Assembly (NCBI GenBank): GCA_017453205.1 | Contig: JAFTKO010000007.1 | Coordinates: 1 to 64,000, forward strand | Length of the DNA: 64,000 nt | DNA from: Clostridia bacterium | GTDB taxonomy: Bacteria; Bacillota; Clostridia; Oscillospirales; CAG-272 | Direction: 5' to 3' | Shown: piece after piece, positions 34,776 through 42,283 of the stretch | Layout of the letters: every line of letters begins with the position of its first letter | Numbering within the stretch: position 1 is the first letter of the stretch | The notes under the pieces: model-generated | Told to the model about the DNA's origin: nothing | The model's input: the letters and a program-made list of their open reading frames with translations, nothing else | Databases searched by the model: none | Position numbers and translations under genes: made by a program

Positions 34776-35444
34776 ATGACAAAAATACTGTTGGTGGAAG
34801 ACGATAAAACCATCGTCTCCAATTTGACCGAATTTCTTACCCGTGAGGGCTTTTCGGTAAAAAGTACGTCGGGGCAGGCAGAAGCACTCGCGGTACTGGA
34901 CGGCGAGCGGTTTGACCTTGTGTTACTTGATATTTCGCTCTCCGACGGCAATGGCTTTGCGGTATGCTCGGCAGTCAAATCCGATTACCGTATTCCCGTT
35001 ATCTTTTTGACAGCATCGGGGGACGAATACAGCACGGTGACGGGCTTTGATCTCGGTGCCGACGATTACATTCCCAAGCCATTCCGTCCGCGCGAGCTGA
35101 TCTCACGCATTAAAAATATTTTGCGTCTGACGGGAAACGCGGGGAGCATCATCAAGCTGGGGGAGGTCGAGGTGGATACCGTCAAGGGGACTGCGACCAA
35201 AAACGGCAGAGATCTGTATTTGTCGGCACTCGAGTACCGTCTGTTGCTCGTATTTATCAACAACCGCGGCGTTATTCTTTCCCGTGCTCAGTTGCTCGAA
35301 GCCATTTGGGATATCGCCGGCGAGTTTGTCAACGACAACACGCTGACGGTGTATATCAAGCGTTTGCGCGAGAAGATTGAGGACGATCCGCAAAATCCGA
35401 GCATCATCAAAACGGTGCGCGGGCTTGGCTATAAGGTGGACTGA
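34776..35444 (+). CDS. OmpR-family response regulator
   Basis: The receiver domain (1-115) has the acidic pair ED at 9-10, the phospho-acceptor Asp52 (LLDISLSDG), the TAS switch region and the PKPF lysine. The C-terminal winged helix (about 125-222) has the YLSALEYRLLLVFINN and VYIKRLREKIEDDP motifs of the OmpR/PhoB class. GGGAGGA precedes the ATG. The histidine kinase gene starts 1 nt after its stop. It may control the FtsX-type ABC transporter 3 kb downstream, whose promoter holds a direct-repeat box. Confidence 0.93.
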   Translation: MTKILLVEDDKTIVSNLTEFLTREGFSVKSTSGQAEALAVLDGERFDLVLLDISLSDGNGFAVCSAVKSDYRIPVIFLTASGDEYSTVTGFDLGADDYIPKPFRPRELISRIKNILRLTGNAGSIIKLGEVEVDTVKGTATKNGRDLYLSALEYRLLLVFINNRGVILSRAQLLEAIWDIAGEFVNDNTLTVYIKRLREKIEDDPQNPSIIKTVRGLGYKVD

Positions 35445-35445
35445 G

Positions 35446-36447
35446 ATGAACCTGCTCCGAAATCCAGAGATTAAGAAAAATTTGATCCTGCTTGGCGCGC
35501 TGTCGCTGACGGCAACGGCTGCCGCCGCAATATGGAAGCTCGCTTTCGGTATCTTTACTTTGCTGCTTTGTGTATTGTTTGTCAGCGTATATTTGCTGAT
35601 CATGCGGAGCCGTTATCGGCGGATCGCGGCGCTTTCCGAGCGCATTGACAGAGTGTTGCACGGTGACAACAGCATTTCTTTTGACAAATACGCGGAGGGC
35701 GAGCTTGGCATCCTCCAAAGCGAGCTTTACAAAATGACGGTGCGCCTCCGTGAGCAACAGCAGAGGCTACAGGACGACAAGGTTTATCTTGCCGACTCGA
35801 TTGCCGATATTTCGCACCAGATCAGAACGCCTCTGACCTCGATCAATCTTTTGGTATCCTTTCTTTCTGCGCCCGATCTTTCGGATGCACGCAGGCGCGA
35901 GCTGACAAGGGAGCTGTTTGATCTGCTTTCCCGCATTGATTGGCTGATTACATCGCTTCTCAAAATCTCCAAGCTGGACGCGGGGACTGTACAATTCAAA
36001 AAAGAGAACCTCTCATTGGAAGAGTTGCTCCGCAAATCGGTATCTCCCTTGCTGGTTCCCATGGAGTTGCGCGGGCAAACGCTGGATGTCCGGGCGGAGG
36101 GAAGCTTTCTTGGCGACTCCGCGTGGACAAGTGAAGCACTTGGCAACATTGTCAAAAACTGCATGGAGCACACTCCCGAGGGCGGGAAAATCGAGATTTG
36201 CGCACATGAGACAGCGCTCTATTCCGAGATCACCGTGTCGGACAACGGCAGTGGGATCCATGCGGAGGACTTGCCGCATATCTTTGAGCGTTTTTATAAA
36301 GGGAAAAACTCGGACGAAAAAAGCTTTGGGATCGGGTTGGCACTCTCCCGTATGATCGTGGTCGGACAGAACGGAACGGTTAAAGCCGAAAACGGAAAAG
36401 ACTGCGGCGCCGTTTTTACTCTTCGATTTTATAAGGGGACGATTTAG
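35446..36447 (+). CDS. Membrane sensor histidine kinase
   Basis: A 333-residue kinase with two N-terminal membrane helices (about 12-31 and 35-53) and almost no extracytoplasmic loop, so it is an intramembrane-sensing type, as in BceS-like systems that sense through an ABC transporter. The phospho-acceptor is His124 in DISHQIRTPLTS. The ATP-binding motifs are NIVKNCMEHTP (N-box), VSDNGSGIH (G1) and FERFYKGKN with FGIGLALS (F and G2). The ATG at 35446 directly follows the response regulator stop, indicating coupled translation. Confidence 0.92.
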   Translation: MNLLRNPEIKKNLILLGALSLTATAAAAIWKLAFGIFTLLLCVLFVSVYLLIMRSRYRRIAALSERIDRVLHGDNSISFDKYAEGELGILQSELYKMTVRLREQQQRLQDDKVYLADSIADISHQIRTPLTSINLLVSFLSAPDLSDARRRELTRELFDLLSRIDWLITSLLKISKLDAGTVQFKKENLSLEELLRKSVSPLLVPMELRGQTLDVRAEGSFLGDSAWTSEALGNIVKNCMEHTPEGGKIEICAHETALYSEITVSDNGSGIHAEDLPHIFERFYKGKNSDEKSFGIGLALSRMIVVGQNGTVKAENGKDCGAVFTLRFYKGTI

Positions 36448-36453
36448 CCGAAT

Positions 36454-36492
36454 ACAAAGAAGGAACCCGTTTTCCATGGGTTCCTTCTTTGT
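36454..36492. terminator. Long hairpin between the kinase and SulP genes
   Basis: A perfect 15-bp stem (36454-36468 with 36478-36492) ends in the 9-nt loop GTTTTCCAT. There is little T-run beyond the stem, but it is placed exactly between two convergent genes and is the only terminator candidate for both. Confidence 0.6.
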
Positions 36493-36499
36493 AAAAAGT

Positions 36500-38152
36500 T
36501 TATTTTTCTACGATCTGACGCACCAACGCAAGGGCATCGTCGATATGGGGGCAGAAGCGATCCTCACCGACCTTTTCCGCAAGTCCCGCTCGTTGCATTG
36601 CCTGCATGGGCTGTTTATTGACATGGGAGAAGATGACGGTGATGCCGCGTTCCGCACAGCGGTCATAAAGGGCTGACAAGGCATTCATTGCCGTTGCATC
36701 GATTGCCGAAACACTGCGCATTCTTAGGACAATACATTTGGTGCTGTCGTCCACACCGATCTCGGTGATCTTGTCTGCCGCGCCGAAGAAGAGCGGTCCG
36801 CTCAGCTCGTACACGCAAACACCCTTTGGAAGCGCGGTCAGCTTTGCAGAGTCGTCGGTCTGGGCGTCCTCCTTGTTGATCCAGCCGTGGATCTCGGTCT
36901 CGTCGCTCATGCGCTTCATAAACAGGATGCAAGCCAGTACAATACCGACAACAATGGCAATCACCAAATCAAACAGCACGGTCAAAACAAACGTGGTCAC
37001 AAGGACAACGATGTCACTGGCGGGCGCGGTTTTTACCAGCCTTACAAACGGGCGCCATTGGCACATATTGTAGGCAACGCTGAACAGGATCGCCGCGATG
37101 ACGGGCATGGGGATCAACGCCGCGTAGGGCATGAGGAAGATGAGGATCAACAGCAGCACCGCCGCATGTACCATTCCCGCAATCGGTGTTCTGCCGCCGC
37201 TTTTGATGTTTGCCGCAGTTCTTGCAATGGCGCCCGTGGCGGGGATACCACCGAACAGTGCCGAGCCGATGTTACCGATGCCCTGTGCCACCAATTCGGC
37301 GTTGGAGCGGTGCTTGGTGTTGGTCATGCCGTCCGCAACCACACAAGAGAGCAGAGACTCGATCGCCGCGAGAACGGCGATGGTAAACGCGTCGGGGAGC
37401 ATCTCACGGATCAGCGCAAAATCAAAGCCGGGGAATTTGAGTGTGGGTAACTGACTGCTGACCGTGTACAGGTCGCCGATGGTGTTGACCTGCAAATCAA
37501 AGATCTGTACCATACCAATGCCCACCAGTACCGCTACCAGCGAGGCGGGGACCTTGTTTAGGTATTTGATCTTGGGCCAAACGATCAGTACCGCGAGGGC
37601 AATCACACCGACCAGTACCGCCCACAGATTGATCGTGGTGATGTTTTGGAAAAAGGCTTCCAGCTTTTCCACCGTTTCGATCGGCTTGACACCGTCGGGG
37701 TAGGTCAGACCGAAAAAGTCCTTGAACTGTCCGATGAGAATGGTCACAGCAATGCCTGCAGTAAAGCCCGTCGTGATGGTGTAGGGGATAAATTTGATGA
37801 GCTTTCCGAGCTTCAAAATGCCCATCAAGATCAAAATGATGCCCGCCATAACGGTGGCAACGATCAAGCCGTCCATGCCGTTTTGCGCGACGATCCCCGC
37901 CACAATCGTGGCAAATGCCGCCGTGGGACCCGCGATCTGCACACGGCTGCCGCCAAAGAAGGAGATCAAAAATCCCGCGACGATGGCGGTGTAAAGTCCC
38001 TCCTCGGGACCCACGCCCGAAGCCAGCGCCAAAGCGATGGAGAGCGGCAGTGCGATGATCGCCACGATGATACCCGACACGATATCACTGATGAGTTGCT
38101 TTCCCGTATACCCCTTGAAGGACGAGAACAGCATCGGTTTTAAGTCTTTCAT
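36500..38152 (-). CDS. SulP-family anion transporter with STAS domain
   Basis: A 550-residue inner-membrane transporter of the SLC26/SulP family (sulfate, bicarbonate or dicarboxylate). The N-terminal membrane core has the IAGPTAAFATIVAG segment and about 12-14 helices; the STAS regulatory domain occupies about 440-550 (CVYELSGPLFFGAADKITEI). The ATG at 38152 has GGAGGA just upstream, and a longer reading from 38251 would run into the inverted end of the 294-bp repeat element. It is transcribed against the two-component operon and separates it from the ABC transporter. The ion cannot be told from sequence. Confidence 0.92.
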   Translation of the reverse strand: MKDLKPMLFSSFKGYTGKQLISDIVSGIIVAIIALPLSIALALASGVGPEEGLYTAIVAGFLISFFGGSRVQIAGPTAAFATIVAGIVAQNGMDGLIVATVMAGIILILMGILKLGKLIKFIPYTITTGFTAGIAVTILIGQFKDFFGLTYPDGVKPIETVEKLEAFFQNITTINLWAVLVGVIALAVLIVWPKIKYLNKVPASLVAVLVGIGMVQIFDLQVNTIGDLYTVSSQLPTLKFPGFDFALIREMLPDAFTIAVLAAIESLLSCVVADGMTNTKHRSNAELVAQGIGNIGSALFGGIPATGAIARTAANIKSGGRTPIAGMVHAAVLLLILIFLMPYAALIPMPVIAAILFSVAYNMCQWRPFVRLVKTAPASDIVVLVTTFVLTVLFDLVIAIVVGIVLACILFMKRMSDETEIHGWINKEDAQTDDSAKLTALPKGVCVYELSGPLFFGAADKITEIGVDDSTKCIVLRMRSVSAIDATAMNALSALYDRCAERGITVIFSHVNKQPMQAMQRAGLAEKVGEDRFCPHIDDALALVRQIVEK

Positions 38153-38227
38153 AAAGTCCTCCGAAACACTAAAAATGAAATACCCACTAAGTATACCACT
38201 TCCGTTTGCAAATGTCAACAGTTTTTT

Positions 38228-38239
38228 TCCTTTTTTGCA
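38228..38239. repeat. Left direct repeat flanking the MITE-like element
   Basis: TCC, six T, GCA. The right copy at 38532-38542 has five T. It could be a target-site duplication of ~11 bp with one slipped T. The last two bases overlap the inverted end. Confidence 0.4.
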
Positions 38240-38531
38240 CGGCAACAGCATTTACTTTTTTTTTAAGAATAAGGTTGGGATCGAATGTAACCTTGTGGAC
38301 CATTTTGGGTGGTGGTAACCGCCTTCTCCCACGGAGAAGGTGTAATGGTTGGCGGGAGCTATTGCTTGGAATAGCGAATAAACACTCCCATACCGTTAGA
38401 AAACGGTCGAAAGAGGCACACTTTCCCGTGAAATAATATCAAATGCGTTGAAAGTTTTGGGAGGGTGTGGGAACACTTTTTTCAAAAAGGTTCCCACAAA
38501 AAAATATCCAAAAGTAAATGCTGTTGCCGTG
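38238..38531. mobile_element. 294-bp MITE-like non-coding element
   Basis: Its ends are a perfect 22-bp inverted repeat (38238-38259 and 38510-38531; inward sequence starts CACGGCAACAGCATTTAC). There is no ORF of note inside. It contains CCTTCTCC/GGAGAAGG (38322-38340), CCGTT/AACGG, and GTGGGAAC/GTTCCCAC (38467-38497) hairpins. Near-identical direct repeats border it. This is the layout of a miniature inverted-repeat element moved by a transposase encoded elsewhere. Other copies were not seen in this window. Confidence 0.55.
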
Positions 38532-38542
38532 TCCTTTTTGCA
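38532..38542. repeat. Right direct repeat flanking the MITE-like element
   Basis: TCC, five T, GCA, matching the left flank except for one T. Confidence 0.4.
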
Positions 38543-38550
38543 TTTTGAAA

Positions 38551-38589
38551 GGTGACGTTTTTGTTATCAAAAAGTCACCGTCCTGTCAC
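38551..38589 (+). promoter_or_regulatory. Candidate response-regulator box before the ABC transporter
   Basis: GTCAC occurs twice in direct orientation, at 38574 and 38585, exactly 11 bp (one helical turn) apart, as OmpR-class regulators prefer. An inverted copy (GGTGAC at 38551) forms a long palindrome with the first. The box ends right at the -35 element, the position for an activator. Confidence 0.5.
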
Positions 38590-38618
38590 TTGAATTTGGT
38601 AACATATAGCCGTACAAC
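38590..38618 (+). promoter_or_regulatory. Promoter of the FtsX-type ABC transporter operon
   Basis: TTGAAT (38590-38595), 17-nt spacer, TACAAC (38613-38618). It is a weak consensus match next to the direct-repeat box, consistent with activated transcription. Confidence 0.55.
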
Positions 38619-38638
38619 AAAGCAAAGGAGAAATCACC

Positions 38639-39322
38639 ATGGAAATTTTAAAAGTTGAAAATCTGCGAAAAACCTACGGCACGGGTGAAAATCAAGTGCA
38701 TGCACTGGACGGGATCTCGTTCTCGGTGCAAAAGGGCGAGTTTATTGCCATTATCGGGCCTTCGGGATCGGGCAAATCCACACTGCTGCACATCCTCGGC
38801 GGGGTTGACAAGCCCACAAGCGGAAAGGTCTACATGGACGGTAATGATGTTTACGCGCAAAATGACGAACAGCTTGCCATCTTCCGCCGCCGAGAGGTGG
38901 GACTTATCTACCAGTTTTATAATCTCATCCCTGTGCTCAACGTGACCGAAAACATTACGCTCCCCGTGCTGATGGACGGGCAAAAGGTGAACGAGGCGCG
39001 ACTGCGGGAATTGCTTACCGTTCTGAAGCTGACGGGACGTGAAAACCACTTGCCCAATCAGCTCTCGGGCGGACAGCAACAGCGCGTGTCGATCGGCAGA
39101 GCCTTGATGAACGCGCCCGCCGTGGTGCTTGCCGATGAGCCTACGGGCAACCTTGACAGCAAAAACAGCCAGGAGATCGTGGATCTGCTCAAGCTTTCCA
39201 ACCAAAAGTATCACCAAACGTTGATCGTCATTACGCATGATGAAAACATCGCTTTACAAGCCGACCGCATCATTGCCATTGAGGACGGGAAGATCACCCG
39301 TGATGAGGTGTTGAGAAAATGA
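38639..39322 (+). CDS. ABC transporter ATP-binding protein (MacB/LolD/BceA type)
   Basis: A 227-residue ATPase of the FtsE/LolD/MacB class. Walker A GPSGSGKS (40-47), Q-loop Gln92, signature LSGGQQQR (142-149), Walker B VVLADEP (162-168) and the H-loop in VITHDE are present. The ATG follows AAGGAG, and the last 4 bases overlap the permease start. This class powers lipid or peptide-antibiotic efflux, or antibiotic sensing with a partner kinase. The nearby intramembrane-type kinase makes the latter attractive. Confidence 0.92.
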   Translation: MEILKVENLRKTYGTGENQVHALDGISFSVQKGEFIAIIGPSGSGKSTLLHILGGVDKPTSGKVYMDGNDVYAQNDEQLAIFRRREVGLIYQFYNLIPVLNVTENITLPVLMDGQKVNEARLRELLTVLKLTGRENHLPNQLSGGQQQRVSIGRALMNAPAVVLADEPTGNLDSKNSQEIVDLLKLSNQKYHQTLIVITHDENIALQADRIIAIEDGKITRDEVLRK

Positions 39323-42015
39323 ACATCTTTCATAAGGTAACGCTTGCAACGCTCCGAAAGAACAAGGTCCGTACCGTGGTTACCATCATCGGTATCATTC
39401 TTTCGGCAGCGATGATCTGCGCCGTGACCACCATGGCGTCCAGTGTACAAAACTATCTTTTAAAAAACTATGAATACGTCGACGGCTCTTGGCACGGCAG
39501 TGTGAGGGAAACCGACAAAGCAACGCTTGATCAGATTTCTTTCTCCGATGAGGTTGCAAATAGCGTTTACAGCCAATATATCGGCTATGCCATTGCACAG
39601 AATTGTAAAAATGAAAGCAAACCCTATTTGTATTTGATTGGGGCGAGTGTCGGTTTTGAGAATATTATGCCCGTGCACATCACCGCGGGAACCTATCCCA
39701 AAAATCAAACCGAAATTCTGCTCCCCGCCCACCTGCTTGACAACGGCGGTGTCTCTCATAAGTTGGGCGATGTACTGACGCTTGAGATCGGTGACCGTAT
39801 ACGGGATGGGGAAATAATGTTGGGGCAAAACAATCCTTTTTATACGTATGATGAGAGCGGGGAAGAGACCGAGGTCGGTGAGGTTCTGGAGGTTCGGCAA
39901 ACACGTACCTTTACGGTGGTCGGATTTTACGAGCGTCCCTCCTTTGAGGAATATTGGGCACCCGGCTATACGGCAATCACGGTTGCCGATGCAACACCCG
40001 CCGAAGGTGGCATTTACAGTGTCTATTTTCAAATGGAAAATCCCAAGGATGTCTATTCCTTTATAGAGAAGAACGAGCTTTTGGGTATCGCCAATACAGA
40101 TGTGCTGATGTTCTTGGGTGTTTCGCGGTATGTTAACTTTTCGGTGGTTCTTTACGGGCTTGCCGCGATTGTGATCGCTTTGATCATGTTTGGTTCGATA
40201 TCTCTGATTTATAACGCTTTTTCAATCTCTGTTTCCGAGCGAACCAAGCAGTTTGGCTTGTTTTCCTCTATCGGTGCCACCAAAAAGCAATTACGCAAAA
40301 TGGTACTTTTTGAGGCGTTGGCAGTCAGTGCAGTCGGGATTCCTTTGGGAATTTTGGCGGGTGTGGGCGGTATCGGCGTGACATTACTTTTGATCGGTGA
40401 TAAGTTTGCCGTGTTCGGTACTTCTTTTTCAATCCCTATGCGTCTGAATATTTCTCCTGCGGCAATCGTGATTGCCTGCGTTGTGGCTCTGGTCACGGTG
40501 CTGATCTCGGCGTGGATTCCCTCCGTGCGTGCGACAAAGGTCTCGGCAGTGGAAGCCATTCGCCAAAATACCGATATCAAAGCCAAGAACGGAAAATCCG
40601 CAAAAACCTCTAAGCTGACCTACAAGCTGTTCGGTTTGTCCGGAGTGTTGGCAAGCAAACACTTCAAACGCAACCGCAAAAAATACAGAGCCACTGTTGT
40701 CAGCCTGTTTATGAGTATTGTACTGTTTGTTTCCGCCTCGGCATTTACGGGGTATTTGATGAGGAGTGTGGACAGTGCGTTTTCCACTGCGGGATACGAT
40801 CTGGAATTTTACGACTATCAAGCCACCGTCCCTGCAAAGGAGCTTTTGAACAAGCTCAATCAAGCCAAGGGTGTGACGCGCGGTACTTACGTGTATGCCA
40901 ATACGTCCAATGTCAATCTTCCAAACACCTATCTCAACGAGGAATGGCGCAATTACGGGGTGGGCGCCGGTGCTTACGTCGAGGGCTTGGATCAAGATGT
41001 TTACACGCACGCAATTGTTCGGCTTGTCTTTGTGGAGGAGGAGACCTACAAAGCATATTTGAAAGAAAACCGATTGGACGAAAGCCTTTATTTGAATGCG
41101 GAAAAGCCCACCGCAGTGGCATTGGACGGAAATACACTCTTCCATTCCAAGGAAGAAAAGTTTATGACCATCAATATGCTCAAGGAAAATCCCGGTGAGA
41201 TGACAACCGAATTTGTCAAAGATATCGAAGGATATTATTTTGACAGTATTGTAACCGTAAACGGGGAAGAGATATGTAAATATATTGAGGTGACGCAAGA
41301 GGGCGAAGAGCTTTTGATTCCCAAAGAGGAGGCGTATATCAAGCAAACCTTGAATATCGGAACCGTATTGTACGAAAAGCCGTATTTTGTGGAGGATACC
41401 TCCTATCTGATCCTCCTGTACCCCGAAAGCTGCATGGAGGCGGTGATGGCAGAAAGAGACACTACCAACTATGCGACCTTCTATTTTTCTTCCGATGACC
41501 ATAAGACCTCCTACGAGGATATGAAAACCATTTTGACGGATCAAGGACTCAGCACCTCGCAGCTCTATGATTATGCGCAAATGGCAGAAAGCAACCGAGA
41601 TATTGTAATGATCATTCGGGTATTCTCCTACGGCTTTATCATCTTGATCTCGCTGATCTCGGCGGCAAATGTGTTTAATACCATTTCCACCAATATCAGT
41701 CTGCGCCGACGTGAGTTTGCCATGCTCAAATCGGTGGGGATGACGAAAAAGGGCTTTCAAAAAATGATGAACTTTGAGTGCCTGCTTTACGGAACCAAAG
41801 CGCTCCTGTTCGGTTTGCCTGTGGCGGTTGGCATCACTTATTTGATTTATCTTGTCGTTTCGGAGGGTGTTGCCACCGGATTTTATCTGCCTTGGGCGGC
41901 AATCGGCATTGCCGTGCTGAGTGTGTTTACCGTGGTGTTTGTTACCATGATGTACGCGATGAGCAAGATCAAAAAGGAAAATCCCATCGACGCACTCAAA
42001 AATGAAAATCTATAA
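39319..42015 (+). CDS. ABC transporter permease with two FtsX-type modules
   Basis: An 898-residue permease. One N-terminal helix (about 15-40) precedes a ~220-residue extracytoplasmic domain. Three helices form the first FtsX module (about 270-400, with SERTKQFGLFSSIGATKKQLRKMV as the coupling loop). A second unit starts near 455 with its own ~300-residue external domain and ends in the second FtsX module (about 770-890, LRRREFAMLKSVGMTKKGFQKMM). This doubled arrangement is known in lipoprotein/antibiotic-type transporters. It overlaps the ATPase gene by 4 nt and ends at a strong terminator. Confidence 0.9.
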   Translation: MNIFHKVTLATLRKNKVRTVVTIIGIILSAAMICAVTTMASSVQNYLLKNYEYVDGSWHGSVRETDKATLDQISFSDEVANSVYSQYIGYAIAQNCKNESKPYLYLIGASVGFENIMPVHITAGTYPKNQTEILLPAHLLDNGGVSHKLGDVLTLEIGDRIRDGEIMLGQNNPFYTYDESGEETEVGEVLEVRQTRTFTVVGFYERPSFEEYWAPGYTAITVADATPAEGGIYSVYFQMENPKDVYSFIEKNELLGIANTDVLMFLGVSRYVNFSVVLYGLAAIVIALIMFGSISLIYNAFSISVSERTKQFGLFSSIGATKKQLRKMVLFEALAVSAVGIPLGILAGVGGIGVTLLLIGDKFAVFGTSFSIPMRLNISPAAIVIACVVALVTVLISAWIPSVRATKVSAVEAIRQNTDIKAKNGKSAKTSKLTYKLFGLSGVLASKHFKRNRKKYRATVVSLFMSIVLFVSASAFTGYLMRSVDSAFSTAGYDLEFYDYQATVPAKELLNKLNQAKGVTRGTYVYANTSNVNLPNTYLNEEWRNYGVGAGAYVEGLDQDVYTHAIVRLVFVEEETYKAYLKENRLDESLYLNAEKPTAVALDGNTLFHSKEEKFMTINMLKENPGEMTTEFVKDIEGYYFDSIVTVNGEEICKYIEVTQEGEELLIPKEEAYIKQTLNIGTVLYEKPYFVEDTSYLILLYPESCMEAVMAERDTTNYATFYFSSDDHKTSYEDMKTILTDQGLSTSQLYDYAQMAESNRDIVMIIRVFSYGFIILISLISAANVFNTISTNISLRRREFAMLKSVGMTKKGFQKMMNFECLLYGTKALLFGLPVAVGITYLIYLVVSEGVATGFYLPWAAIGIAVLSVFTVVFVTMMYAMSKIKKENPIDALKNENL

Positions 42016-42030
42016 AGAAAGCACATAGAA

Positions 42031-42068
42031 AAACGGTTACCGCCTTGGTTGCGGTAACCGTTTTTTTG
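42031..42068 (+). terminator. Rho-independent terminator of the ABC transporter operon
   Basis: A 13-bp stem, AAACGGTTACCGC (42031-42043) / GCGGTAACCGTTT (42051-42063), is followed by T to 42067. Confidence 0.9.
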
Positions 42069-42073
42069 GTGTA

Positions 42074-42199
42074 TTAGCTAAACAAATTCAAGATGAACAT
42101 GATGAGGTAGGTGACCACGCCCGAGGCAACCAGGATCGTAAGGATGATTGCGAGAATGCGCACCGGGAGTGAATAAGTTGACTTTTGCTTTTTGGACAT
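42074..42199 (-). CDS. 41-residue single-helix membrane protein
   Basis: The minus strand reads MSKKQKSTYSLPVRIL, then a hydrophobic helix IAIILTILVASGVVTYLIMFIL-like to residue ~38, and ends NLFS: a basic N-terminus followed by one transmembrane segment. AAAGGAACC lies upstream of the ATG at 42199. Its small size, good ribosome site and clean ends at the transporter terminator argue that it is real. It may be transcribed from the parC side. I do not know the function; small proteins of this kind often modulate a membrane complex. Confidence 0.65.
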   Translation of the reverse strand: MSKKQKSTYSLPVRILAIILTILVASGVVTYLIMFILNLFS

Positions 42200-42283
42200 A
42201 AGAGAAAGGTTCCTTTCTAAAAAACTGTTTGAGTTTTTTGAAGATTTTTAAGCGGTGGATAGAGTAGAGCTACATGATTTCTT

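Noticed and set aside
38153-38251. N-terminal extension of the SulP protein
   Set aside because: It would start inside the inverted end of the 294-bp element; the internal ATG at 38152 has a good GGAGGA site.
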